64,000 bases of DNA from CAZSBG01 sp964605145 (GTDB lineage: Bacteria; Zhuqueibacterota; Zhuqueibacteria; Thermofontimicrobiales; Thermofontimicrobiaceae). The translations under genes and the position numbers were made by a program. Location: contig CAZSBG010000001.1 in the NCBI GenBank assembly GCA_964605145.1, positions 1-64,000 on the forward strand, read 5' to 3'. Below are positions 46,001 through 54,395 of this stretch, in pieces; position 1 is the first letter of the stretch, and the number at the start of each line of letters is the position of its first letter. The notes under the pieces are model-generated. The model was not told where the DNA came from and searched no databases. It worked only from the letters and a program-made list of their open reading frames with translations.

Positions 46001-46327
46001 AGATTGATAAATTTTTTGGTCCTCGGTTCCGCTGATTTGGTTTGTGGTTTCAAATGTGCCGCCCATTCCCATGTAACCATAACCACTTCGATATATGTGG
46101 TCAGGCAGCCATTCATTTCCGTAACTATCCATGTAACCTCGGCCACCCACATTTACGCGCCGTTCGAAACGCTCCGATTGTGAATTATCAACTTGTACAA
46201 GCCGTGCCTCCGACTCCCGGCCATATACATTATTCACATTTTGAGCAAAAACAATGAGGGTGCTCGAAACAAAAACCAAGCATAAAAATGAAACAGCCCA
46301 TTTTTTAATTTTGTCAATAATTTCCAT
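43013..46327 (-). CDS. Secreted malectin / BACON-like / right-handed beta-helix protein
   Basis: A 1104-residue exported protein from the start MEIIDKIKKWAVSF, which has GGAGAA upstream; a start 16 codons earlier would lie inside repeat B. Signal peptide (1-29). Malectin domain (about 38-210, NVGGRGYMDSYGNEWLPD ... GYRFDVPNGHYEIILHFAE). Two BACON/ASPM-like Ig domains (about 215-410, with NINRSALNGGIHQDEIIF-type text). Pectin-lyase-like beta-helix (about 420-715, YVNSSASGLTHGKSWQDAF ... NTIVNNIGYGLEI). Two more BACON-like domains (about 720-925); a CBM35-like C-terminal domain. There is no T9SS tail. The likely role is binding or cleaving a uronic-acid polysaccharide; no catalytic residues are assignable by eye. 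Confidence 0.8.
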   Translation of the reverse strand: MEIIDKIKKWAVSFLCLVFVSSTLIVFAQNVNNVYGRESEARLVQVDNSQSERFERRVNVGGRGYMDSYGNEWLPDHIYRSGYGYMGMGGTFETTNQISGTEDQKIYQSERYRLFGYRFDVPNGHYEIILHFAEIYHKTSRKRLINIEIEEMLVEKRLDIVERVGPNSALKLVYNTKELGIPIRDERIDIKFKNIKDDTKLSGIEVIQLMEQPTLLRFHPESLDFGADRNDMVLQIENIGATPAHWSIEQISLPKWIRFPVLADKKLEPGGVTSVKLNINRSALNGGIHQDEIIFLANDIKVELPARVLIAGEADLEIHTKELNFENGSRNLPLIFSNAGGKSVEWSINADRLPSWVLRVYPDKGRAEIGDSVYANVTVDRSRLTAGNHQAMMLIRYQGGSKNLSVKISVPENKRRIIYVNSSASGLTHGKSWQDAFTRIKDAIQSAGKLSASERVEIWVAEGIYYELDILVKSGIELYGGFRGDETSRLERDDVWSRPTIIDAGKRGRCFECQHRSVIDGFVIQNGRDWSSGDGKGAAILLYENDVKIRNNLIRNNIDSWAGALFVEGDDPTKRVPGHSPVIEYNVLTGNFSNYCAAAIEVRATRATIRNNTIVNNIGYGLEINTVLSSVKELIYGDFYNNIITDNYRHQLKNDVWAEARKSTNYSYVGTQWDLRGDYPPYSHGTGNVFGDVTQNKPGFLDAENGDYRLKENSVCIDAGNPVKGKDEDGSRSDLGAFPFNKDKTDLRITPLRLDFGSKSRIETITLSANGGKSVYWRISGYSNAGDCFIFEPREGVIKSGEKTNIHISVDRNRLNDGHYRGFFAVMTDEESYEGTISFHVNNHQPEIELQKNLIEIDAEIQGDNPPARRVMVFNNGFGNLIWKAEKKFNHDWLQIEKSAGRSRDEIVLHFDTSRLGFGEYHENIIVYPYNAKSRSVILPITLKMEPGKFVYEIEAEKSNKPPKTGWKITYNDGAECIQSMISSIEAPNLNTRMDYDFEVADGVEFIYVFAEIDVNQSRSNDSFWFMVNDSDPCLWDHVNYQTDGWSREWVYQKYRDEKHMFVVIPGKNTLNLFTRETGGFINWMVITNDPDIDTYRFGSGRMK

Positions 46328-46356
46328 ATCTGAAGATTCTCCAATAATCGTTTTGC

Positions 46357-46455
46357 TATTATCCCAGCGCAGCAAAGGTGCACATAAAAATACTTGATGA
46401 CCGATTCATATATAATTCTTTTGCACAAATTTGTAAAAGTTGCTGGGTAATAACA
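46357..46455 (+). repeat. MITE-like repeat family B, copy 2
   Basis: This is the second copy of repeat B, inverted relative to the copy at 24461-24556. The outer ends form an imperfect terminal inverted repeat (CTATTATCCCAGC against GCTGGGTAATAAC). The inner hairpin CTTTTGC ... GTAAAAG is slightly degraded. It lies just upstream of the malectin/beta-helix gene. Confidence 0.75.
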
Positions 46456-46591
46456 TAAATACATACACGCAAAAACAATTGATTGGGAAATATTTTGTCG
46501 ATTTTTAAAATGCTAATTTTAAAGGAGTGAATAATTCCTTTTCACTTTTTTATGATGAAGGAAATGTATGGAATAGTCGGGGAGTAGAAGA

Positions 46592-46623
46592 GCGAGACTC
46601 TCGTTTTTTTTGAGAGTCCCGCG
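46592..46623 (-). terminator. Stem-loop terminator after the GH39 gene
   Basis: GCGAGACTCTC pairs with GAGAGTCCCGC (one mismatch) around a T-rich loop, 6 bp after the stop at 46629. The minus-strand downstream sequence is CT-rich. Confidence 0.75.
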
Positions 46624-46628
46624 CTGCC

Positions 46629-49544
46629 CTATTTACCTTCAAAATGAATATCATCGAAGTAGGCGTTTTGCTGGGCCTGAACGATTTCAAATTTTCTGAC
46701 TGTGATTTCTTCGGGTTTTGTTTTTAAGTTAACACGTTGAGCAAAGCCACCCACCTCAATGGTTTTCGGATTGAAATGAATCTGAATAGAATACTTCGCG
46801 TTTTGAGAATATTCCCGACTGATATTTTGGGAAGCTACAATTTTTCCACGGATATATTTTTCAATTTTACCGGCGCCATAACCATCGGTATTGGAAATCT
46901 GATAATAATTGTCTTCATTCTCCATCAACCGAACGACGATACTGCCGCCATCCGGATATTTCTTCACAGGAAAAAACGAAAAACTGAATTTGCCCTCGCC
47001 GGACGCCGGCACAGGATGTGCAAATTTTTCCGCCACATCATCTCCGGTGATAACTTTCAATCGTCGCCCCTGGGAATCGTAAATATAGCGCCCGAATCCG
47101 CCTTCCGTATGTTCGTGATGCCACGCATAATCTTCGCTGGTATCGTAGGTAAAATCATCTTCAAATGTTTTTGTATAGCGATATTTCCAAACAGGCATTT
47201 GGAGATGATTGGGATTTTTGGCGCGATCGACTATTTTTTCCAAATTTAATTCATATTTTTTCCCAGGAACATGAGGCGAAGTAATAATCTGCATTCTGGT
47301 TCCGTTATTGACCAATTCAATCTGTTCGGTTTTCACATTTTGGCTGATGGAAATATTTGATTTCGCCAGCGCAATTTTTTCCAGCAATGGTTCACTAAAA
47401 TCAATGAGCAATGTATGCTCATCCGGCATGAAAAAACGAGTTATTTTAGGCCGTGCGTCATCTATTTTGGTGGCAAAGGCGCCTTCCAAAGGCGTCGCGC
47501 TTCTATTTCCCTGGTCATCCACAGCATAAATCGCGTAGTTATATTTTGTATCATCCACCAGATTTGAATCTGCAAAGATTGTCAATTCGGTCTGGCCCCG
47601 CAGCGCGCCACCGCGATAAATTTGATAGTACGTTGCGCCATCACCATCTTCCGCCACCTGGGATTTGCGCCACGAAATCCGAAGTTCATTTCTTCCGATT
47701 CCGGAAACGGTTAATTTTTCAGGCGACACCGCCGGAGTGAAGTCCGTGACCTTCGACAATTTCAGCAGTAAAGCGCTGTTGCTTTTCATTTTTATCTGCT
47801 TGACAACCCGTCCATTTGTCACAACACCCTGGCTCACAAAATCAGCCAATTCCAAATCATCATTATTTTGAAGAACCTTTAGTTGCGATGATGTTGCCTT
47901 TGCCGGACTGCCCATTTTTTTCCATTCATGGAACGCATTGCTATGCCTTTCATCGATGAGAAAATAATTCAAATAGTATTTTTGGAAAGGCAAATTTTTC
48001 ACTACCAACTGCACATCAGTTTCATTTTTATAATATGGATTATTCTCGTTCATTTTGTACATCACAATATCGACAGAAGTGTCTTCGTTTCGAGCAGCGA
48101 ATCCGTGCACCATATCTCCGAAATCTGTTCCGGATAGCGCGATTCTGTCGCCACTTACCCGGCTGAGCAAATCGAAACTATTGAAAACAGGCCCCTTGAT
48201 TATAACATTATGGTCAATTCCAAGCACGGTAGCTAACGCGCCGGAGCCTTCGTGAAAATTTACTCCGACATCAGCCCAAAAAATTGTTGCGTCAGGCCGA
48301 TAGGCAGGGCCTTTGTTTTGCTCCAGCTCGAACATGGCATCGACAAACTTGCACATCCATGCCGCAACGAATGGTGAATTTTTCCAGGCTTCACGGGAAC
48401 GGGTTGAGGGGCCAATTTCATCCAAGAGAAACGGAATTGAAGAAAATTTGTCCTTATCAATTGCCAGAGCAATATCGATTAAATATTTTATTCCGTGAAT
48501 AATATTTTCTTCGATATAACCATATTTATGAAAAGAGATAAAATCGATTCGCGAACCCTTTGCACCGGTCACATAATTTTCCCCACTTTTTGTGTGATTG
48601 AGAAATATTTCAAACACATCGGCCCAGCCGGCAATTGCCGGGCCACCAATTTTGATATTTTCATTGGCTGCAATCGCCCCATCGACGGTATAATCGTAAA
48701 GCTTCAAATATTCTTGTATGTTTGATCGTTCCGGATTCTCCGGATCGTGAACCCAGAAGTGACGCCACAAATCAGGTTCGTTCCAGACCTCAAAAAACCA
48801 GGTTTCAATTTCGGCAGCTCCATATCTCGACTCCAGATGGTTCACGGTTTCGTAGACAAGATTTCGCCATTTCATGTAATCTTTTGGCGGCGCAACATTG
48901 GCTGCTCGCCAGTCCCCAATCCGCTTCGGATCCGATGTGAGCGCGTCCGGCATGAATCCCAATTCTACAATTGGTTTCATCCCCGCATCTACGATCACAT
49001 CAAAAACAGCGTCCACTCGCGTCCAGTTGTAAACAGGATTTCCGGATGAATCTTCCGAATACACCCGCCCGCCGGATGCTTCCCCGGACGGCGCATCCTT
49101 ATCCGAAAAAATATTGTGCGCGCGGTAATATGTGAACACGTCTCGTTTCTGATTGACTTTTTTGACCAACTCGAATAATGCCCGATTTTTCGTCTGAGCC
49201 GCTACGCTGTAAAAGAAATCATAACCGATACCTCCCCAGAACGGTTCAATTTTTCCAATTACATTTTCTGCATCCACAACAATCTCAGCGTATTCAATGT
49301 CATGTAGGAATGTCTTTTTTTCACCAAGCAAGGGGTCTATAAATCTTTTGCCTTTTTTGAGAATGTTATAAACAGCGGAATTTTTTTTCACGATTGATTT
49401 CACATAATTCCGATTGGAGTAGGCGAAAAAAATAATCACAGTCATCAATAATAAAATTAGAACTAAAGAGATTTTAATCCTGCTCATTTTAGATTTTTTC
49501 TTGCTCATATATTGATTCATCCCCCCCTGGATACTATTTTTCAT
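46629..49544 (-). CDS. Membrane-anchored glycoside hydrolase family 39-like protein
   Basis: A 971-residue protein. A lysine-rich N-terminus and one hydrophobic segment (about 25-45) without a clear cleavage site suggest a membrane anchor. The TIM-barrel part (about 85-520) is GH39-like: WFFEVWNEPDLWRHFW contains the acid/base Glu, and PFLLDEIGPSTRS fits the nucleophile Glu. GH39 enzymes include beta-xylosidases and alpha-iduronidases. Fn3 (about 620-715), a Big_5-like domain (about 720-810) and a LamG-like C-terminal domain (about 825-971) follow. There is no T9SS tail. Starts at codons 9 and 13 are also possible because a G-run lies just before them. It probably trims the locally made polysaccharide or a related glycan. 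Confidence 0.82.
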   Translation of the reverse strand: MKNSIQGGMNQYMSKKKSKMSRIKISLVLILLLMTVIIFFAYSNRNYVKSIVKKNSAVYNILKKGKRFIDPLLGEKKTFLHDIEYAEIVVDAENVIGKIEPFWGGIGYDFFYSVAAQTKNRALFELVKKVNQKRDVFTYYRAHNIFSDKDAPSGEASGGRVYSEDSSGNPVYNWTRVDAVFDVIVDAGMKPIVELGFMPDALTSDPKRIGDWRAANVAPPKDYMKWRNLVYETVNHLESRYGAAEIETWFFEVWNEPDLWRHFWVHDPENPERSNIQEYLKLYDYTVDGAIAANENIKIGGPAIAGWADVFEIFLNHTKSGENYVTGAKGSRIDFISFHKYGYIEENIIHGIKYLIDIALAIDKDKFSSIPFLLDEIGPSTRSREAWKNSPFVAAWMCKFVDAMFELEQNKGPAYRPDATIFWADVGVNFHEGSGALATVLGIDHNVIIKGPVFNSFDLLSRVSGDRIALSGTDFGDMVHGFAARNEDTSVDIVMYKMNENNPYYKNETDVQLVVKNLPFQKYYLNYFLIDERHSNAFHEWKKMGSPAKATSSQLKVLQNNDDLELADFVSQGVVTNGRVVKQIKMKSNSALLLKLSKVTDFTPAVSPEKLTVSGIGRNELRISWRKSQVAEDGDGATYYQIYRGGALRGQTELTIFADSNLVDDTKYNYAIYAVDDQGNRSATPLEGAFATKIDDARPKITRFFMPDEHTLLIDFSEPLLEKIALAKSNISISQNVKTEQIELVNNGTRMQIITSPHVPGKKYELNLEKIVDRAKNPNHLQMPVWKYRYTKTFEDDFTYDTSEDYAWHHEHTEGGFGRYIYDSQGRRLKVITGDDVAEKFAHPVPASGEGKFSFSFFPVKKYPDGGSIVVRLMENEDNYYQISNTDGYGAGKIEKYIRGKIVASQNISREYSQNAKYSIQIHFNPKTIEVGGFAQRVNLKTKPEEITVRKFEIVQAQQNAYFDDIHFEGK

Positions 49545-49553
49545 TAATAAAAA

Positions 49554-49601
49554 GAAACGCCAGATATTTTTTGTTCAATTTGAATGTATTTCTGGCGTTT
49601 C
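49554..49601 (-). terminator. Rho-independent terminator after the putative glycosidase gene
   Basis: An 11-bp perfect stem, GAAACGCCAGA with TCTGGCGTTTC, with a 26-base loop; on the minus strand it is followed by TTTTTATT. It lies 28 bp after the stop at 49629. Confidence 0.88.
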
Positions 49602-49628
49602 AGAGTTTTCTCGAGAGCGATTTGATTT

Positions 49629-52478
49629 TTATGGGTCATTTACTTTGACATTCTGTGGCGGATTTGGCGCATCAGTATCGCCGCTGGTTCTGAGTGTGAA
49701 CCGAACATAAACGACATTATCATTTTCATTGTCTGCGGTCCATATCCAATGGACGTTTTCGTCAGTTGGGATTCCGGTTACATTCCTGAAATTGGACCAC
49801 GGTTCTGCTTCCCCATGCAGTCCATAGGACGTCGCTTTTTGCCAATTGGTATCATTGAAATCGACTGACTGCCAGCCGGATTCTTCCGTTGTAGTAATCT
49901 TCCAGTTATCATTGGAAACGTACCGTTTTCCATCAAAATCAACCACTGCCACGAGTCCTGCTTTTTCTGCTGCATCGATGCCTTTAATAGCGATGACATT
50001 TTTATCACTCCGGGATGACGCCACAAAATTCGCTGCTTCTTCCCAGTGCGTGTTATTGCCGACAAATGTTCCGTTAATGAATACCTCACATTCATTATCG
50101 ACTGCAACTGAAACATAAACTGGATCGCTGATTCCCTGATACGTCGCACTGTTACCTGCGCTTATTACGTTGGGATTTGACGCTCTGTCATACACATTAT
50201 TCACGGTAATGGTATAATTCGTTCCAACATCGTGCGTGCTGGTGACAAGGTGCACGTTTTTCAGATTTTCCTGCAAGCTTGCTGATAACACCGAGATACC
50301 GCCGCTGATGGTATAATTTCCGGAATTTTCTGCGGACATCTCAGTTACCGGTTCGCTGAAAACAACCTCAACAAGCGCTTTACCCAGCGGCCTTGCTGCT
50401 GTCAGGACTGGAGCCACCATATCTGCCAGGGTTGAGAAATTTCCGGAAGCAGGTTGCAGGCTCACGTTTCCTCTGTCATCCACCGCATACACTTCGAAAT
50501 AATAGGATGTGTTTTCATTCAAATTGGGAACCAGGTAAGTAGTGCTTCCCTGCGTTCGAATCAAAGTGCCCTCTCGATATATTTGATAAGCCGAGGCGAT
50601 ATCTCCGTCCTCTGCTTCCAGCGGGGGCGACCATGTGAGCGTAATGCTGCTGTCTGTTTGAACATCAGACCGAAAATCCCGAGGTTCATTGGGCGGCGTC
50701 TCATCCGGCGGGCCGGCGCCTTCAAACACCAGCTTGAACGCATCAGCGAGAACATATCCATTGGCATCATTGGAAATTTGGATATACTGATCTGCATCTC
50801 TGGCAAATTCAAAAGTACCGATCAAATTCCAGTCGCCATAATTTTGGGACTGATCAATGGTTAGATTCATTGTTCCCTGTGCATGCCTGATTTCCAAAGG
50901 TACATTTGTGCCCTCCTGGTAGTCACTCGGGCTAGTTCCATGGTGCCCATGCCACTCATACACGGTGTATCTACCGGTAACGCCAACATTAATGCGGTAT
51001 GTCGCGGTTGCTTCACCGGAACCGGCGCTTGCCACACTGTATGCATACAATCCCATGTGTTCTTTTGCCGCTAATGTATACGCCATTGCATAGCGTTCGT
51101 AACTATGGTCCCAGTTCCCGTTGAATTCAGGTGGATCATTCGAAGGTGACGTGCCGGCGTCGTGGTCATCTAAATGAATATCCGATACAACGTATAATGG
51201 TTCATTGAGTAGAATAATACCATCACCGATCGTCTTGTCATCAATTTGCGATTCATCCATTGCGCCAAAAAGTGTTATGCCAGTGAACATTTCACCATTA
51301 TTATGGTCAGGATCCTGACCACCGTAAAATCGGTAATACGGGCCGGCGTATCCTGACATGGCTGCGAGATCTCCATCCGATACATACTGGTCGCTGCCGG
51401 TTGGATTGACCAGCGAAACCCCTTTATCAAAAAATCGAACCCAGACTCCATTGCTCATTTCCTGCCCATTGGTTGTTGGATAACCAACATTTAGGTCGAG
51501 TTCATCATAATATTTATTATAGGCATGTTCTCCGGCTTCAATATCGCAGAATGTGAAATAGCCATCGCCCAGCAATGTGGAGGTCAACAAAAATCGCATG
51601 GTTTCAAAATCATTTTTCGATTTTTCAGGGCGATTGGAGTGGCGATAGCCGGCCCATCCTTCGACAAGTTGAGCATGTGGCTGCGGTGCCCTGCCGAGCC
51701 ATTCATCGTTTGTGCGTTTCCACCAATCCCAGTCGTAAAGCGCCCAGCTTTTTTCCAGCAATACGCCGGTTGTTGATTCCCAGCCCCAGCTATGGAAACG
51801 TCCGGAATTCACCAGAAATGGCCTCTCTCCAATGAGTTCATGAATCCGTGCCAAAATTGCTTCAACCCCTTCAAGCCAGCGGGCTGTTATCCAGTCTCTT
51901 CCGTGCTCATCCCAATCGTTTACACCATTTCGATCCAGGTCAACATCCCTTTCCGATGCCGGTTGATAGGGATATTCCCAGATTCCATCGCACGCGACTC
52001 CATCCATGACAGATAGATTGCTGTACTGCACCACCCATTCCGGCAAATATTCATTATATCTTTTATTGCCATAATAGGAACTGCGTGGACAAAAATTGGA
52101 AAAATCAACTAAATTCCAACCGCCCCCATAAATCGGGAATTTGTTTCCATGAGAATCGCGAACATACCATTCATCCGGGACCGGACTAATACCTGCCGCG
52201 TAATTCCAGTCACGCGTTGGCAACACTATTGCATCCGGATTAATGGCTTTAATGCCGTTCGCAAAACTTTCATTATTGGACGGCGTGTCTATCAAATCAA
52301 ATTTGGCGTACCATTCAATCGGAGCTCCGCCCCAGTTAAAAATACTGGTTCGTGGATAAGGATGGTTGTACTGTGCCAGTGACGACCTCAGTGGCAATAA
52401 AATGTTTGAAAGTACTATCACGATAACTATCTTCTTTAGATACCCCCTATATCTGGCTCTCTTCGCTTCAAGTATCAT
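49629..52478 (-). CDS. Secreted putative glycoside hydrolase with Fn3, Big_5-like and galactose-binding domains
   Basis: A 949-residue exported protein from the ATG that follows AGGAG; a start 9 codons earlier is possible. Signal peptide (about 1-36, ending SLAQ). Residues about 37-380 look like a TIM-barrel glycosidase of a hypothetical family (PRTSIFNWGGAPIEWYAKFD ... VMDGVACDGIWEYPYQ ... LLEKSWALYDWDWWKR). A beta-sandwich (about 450-590), Fn3 (about 600-685), Big_5-like domain (about 690-780) and a galactose-binding-like domain (about 785-930) follow. It stops abruptly at DAPNPPQNVKVNDP, which is how a further Fn3 domain would begin, so a C-terminal part may be lost. There is no T9SS tail. 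Confidence 0.75.
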   Translation of the reverse strand: MILEAKRARYRGYLKKIVIVIVLSNILLPLRSSLAQYNHPYPRTSIFNWGGAPIEWYAKFDLIDTPSNNESFANGIKAINPDAIVLPTRDWNYAAGISPVPDEWYVRDSHGNKFPIYGGGWNLVDFSNFCPRSSYYGNKRYNEYLPEWVVQYSNLSVMDGVACDGIWEYPYQPASERDVDLDRNGVNDWDEHGRDWITARWLEGVEAILARIHELIGERPFLVNSGRFHSWGWESTTGVLLEKSWALYDWDWWKRTNDEWLGRAPQPHAQLVEGWAGYRHSNRPEKSKNDFETMRFLLTSTLLGDGYFTFCDIEAGEHAYNKYYDELDLNVGYPTTNGQEMSNGVWVRFFDKGVSLVNPTGSDQYVSDGDLAAMSGYAGPYYRFYGGQDPDHNNGEMFTGITLFGAMDESQIDDKTIGDGIILLNEPLYVVSDIHLDDHDAGTSPSNDPPEFNGNWDHSYERYAMAYTLAAKEHMGLYAYSVASAGSGEATATYRINVGVTGRYTVYEWHGHHGTSPSDYQEGTNVPLEIRHAQGTMNLTIDQSQNYGDWNLIGTFEFARDADQYIQISNDANGYVLADAFKLVFEGAGPPDETPPNEPRDFRSDVQTDSSITLTWSPPLEAEDGDIASAYQIYREGTLIRTQGSTTYLVPNLNENTSYYFEVYAVDDRGNVSLQPASGNFSTLADMVAPVLTAARPLGKALVEVVFSEPVTEMSAENSGNYTISGGISVLSASLQENLKNVHLVTSTHDVGTNYTITVNNVYDRASNPNVISAGNSATYQGISDPVYVSVAVDNECEVFINGTFVGNNTHWEEAANFVASSRSDKNVIAIKGIDAAEKAGLVAVVDFDGKRYVSNDNWKITTTEESGWQSVDFNDTNWQKATSYGLHGEAEPWSNFRNVTGIPTDENVHWIWTADNENDNVVYVRFTLRTSGDTDAPNPPQNVKVNDP

Positions 52479-52524
52479 CGTCCCACTCTCCTGATGTTGA
52501 TCCATAGTTGCGTCTCGTGTCTTT

Positions 52525-53565
52525 TTATTTCTTCATATTTGCAGGCAATTCGTACACGCCGGAAATTTTACATTTAAAAGTGCTCAGGTTATCTTCCCCG
52601 TCGATATTATACCTCCTTAGCTGAAACACATCATCATGTGGCCTGACAAATCCTTTAACTGTGGTTACTGCACTTTCGAAACCGCTTTGTTTTAAAATGT
52701 CAATAATATCTTGATTAAAAGTATCCGGCCCTCCATTGGGATATGCGAAACTCGTCACACGCTTCTGAGCCCGATATTCAATTTCATTTTTAGAATTGAC
52801 GATTTCATTCTTAGCCTGAGCCAATGAAATTTTCGAAAGAATTGTATGACTCTGAGTATGGGCGCCAAAAGAAATCCTATATTTACTCATTTCAACCACA
52901 TGTTCCCAGTCCAACATCTTTCTGGAGGATAAATCTATCTCTTCCTGAGATTTTTGTACAGATTGAAATATCTTTTCTAAAATCAGATTTCTTCTGAATG
53001 GCTCCAACGATTTCAGATACGCATAAATTTCCCAGTAAAAACTGACTCTATCTAACCCTGCAAAATTTATACCCTGTTCTTTGAATTCCGGCAAAAAAAG
53101 CTTTTTTAATTCAACCTCAGGATTTGAAACGATCTCTTCAAGTATATCCCACCATAGGTAGCGATTGCTATTGATAAAATCGGTCGCCAGGTAAATTGTG
53201 GCTGGAACCTGAAACTCTTTCAAAATTGGAAATGCAAAATTGTAATTATCCAGATACCCGTCATCAAACGTTATTATCACAGCGTTTTCTGGCAGTCGTG
53301 TTTGGTCTCGGATACATTGGATGAGTTCATCCAGTGCCACAACATTGAAATTCTTTGTTAGATATTTTATCTGCTTATGGAATTTTTCCGCGGAAACCGT
53401 TAACCGATCGGAAATGGATGCTTCCACCTGGGGTAAATCGTTCACGCGGTGATAAAGCAAAATTCTGGCCTGATTTTTCGAACGCATCAGACCGGCTGTC
53501 AATCCCGACATTCCGGAAGTTACAAATGCAAAATTGATGATATTTTTAACTTTTTTTCTGTTCAT
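52525..53565 (-). CDS. Polysaccharide deacetylase (NodB homology domain)
   Basis: A 346-residue carbohydrate esterase family 4-type enzyme that removes N- or O-acetyl groups from sugar polymers. Motifs: ILLYHRVNDLP; the catalytic/metal motif VIITFDDGYLDNYNFAFPIL; FGAHTQSHTILSKIS (metal His pair); and SFAYPNGGPDTFNQDII. No cleavable signal peptide is obvious, so it may be cytoplasmic or peripheral. It is last in the exopolysaccharide gene run and directly after the methyltransferase gene (15 bp), so it probably acts on the same polymer or lipid-linked intermediate. Confidence 0.9.
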   Translation of the reverse strand: MNRKKVKNIINFAFVTSGMSGLTAGLMRSKNQARILLYHRVNDLPQVEASISDRLTVSAEKFHKQIKYLTKNFNVVALDELIQCIRDQTRLPENAVIITFDDGYLDNYNFAFPILKEFQVPATIYLATDFINSNRYLWWDILEEIVSNPEVELKKLFLPEFKEQGINFAGLDRVSFYWEIYAYLKSLEPFRRNLILEKIFQSVQKSQEEIDLSSRKMLDWEHVVEMSKYRISFGAHTQSHTILSKISLAQAKNEIVNSKNEIEYRAQKRVTSFAYPNGGPDTFNQDIIDILKQSGFESAVTTVKGFVRPHDDVFQLRRYNIDGEDNLSTFKCKISGVYELPANMKK

Positions 53566-53580
53566 TTGAATGACGAAATA

Positions 53581-54372
53581 TTATTCTTTCACAGCAACAA
53601 TGTGCAATCCAGAGCAGAAGAGCCACGGGGAAAAAAACTTTCCAATTCGTAATAGTAATTTGCCCGGCGCATTCAATTCCCATAGCTCACCGCGTTTTGA
53701 ACGAAGAAAAAAGAAATCGGCATAAAGGCCTATGTGATGTATATTATCTTCTTCAATATAATCATCAATATCTACATCCACGATTTTGAAGCCGGCTTCT
53801 TCAATGAAGTCTGACAATTCTTTTTTTGTATATCGATACTCCCAAAAATAGTCTTTTCTCCCCTGAAGCCGTCTTAGTGCAAAATAGACATCGCGCATGG
53901 GATGCGTAACCAGCCTTCGAAACACATTCAGATAGGGAACGGTAATAAACGCAACACCATTCTTTTTCAATACTCGACAGGCTTCGGCCAGGGCTTTTTG
54001 CGGACCTTCCTGAAAATGTTCGACAACACCGAGAGAAACATAGGCATCGAACGTATTGTCTTCAAAATCCAGATCATTAACATCGCCCTGCTGAACCGGG
54101 AGCGTTGCATCGTGTTGTTTTACTTTATCCACTGTGGATTGCATGTAATCAATGCCAATGACATCGTGGCCTTTCGATTTCATAATATGAACCCAGGTCC
54201 CCATGCCGCAGCCAGCTTCCAGTACCTTACCCGGTTCCGGGAGATGTTTATCCAATATTCTGTGAAGCTTTCTGTTTTTTGCGCTGGCCACCAATCCATC
54301 GAATGTCTGATTGGCCCACATGCCTTCATCTTGTTCTGTCCTGTTTCGGAATGAATAAAATGTATAACTCAT
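53581..54372 (-). CDS. Class I SAM-dependent methyltransferase
   Basis: A 263-residue Rossmann methyltransferase. SAM motif I is VLEAGCGMGTWVHIM, motif II VIGIDYMQ, motif III QQGDVNDLDFEDNTFDAYVS, followed by LGVVEHFQEGPQKAL and CRVLKKNGVAFITVP. The family (Methyltransf_11/25) methylates small molecules or sugars. Within this cluster the likely role is methylating a sugar of the exopolysaccharide. It lies between GT4 and deacetylase genes with short gaps, consistent with one operon. Confidence 0.88.
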   Translation of the reverse strand: MSYTFYSFRNRTEQDEGMWANQTFDGLVASAKNRKLHRILDKHLPEPGKVLEAGCGMGTWVHIMKSKGHDVIGIDYMQSTVDKVKQHDATLPVQQGDVNDLDFEDNTFDAYVSLGVVEHFQEGPQKALAEACRVLKKNGVAFITVPYLNVFRRLVTHPMRDVYFALRRLQGRKDYFWEYRYTKKELSDFIEEAGFKIVDVDIDDYIEEDNIHHIGLYADFFFLRSKRGELWELNAPGKLLLRIGKFFSPWLFCSGLHIVAVKE

Positions 54373-54395
54373 GAAATATGTCCTCGATATAAAAT

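Noticed and set aside
46328..46375. Longer N-terminus for the malectin/beta-helix protein
   Set aside because: The extra codons run into repeat element B, and the internal start has both a ribosome site and a canonical signal peptide directly after it.
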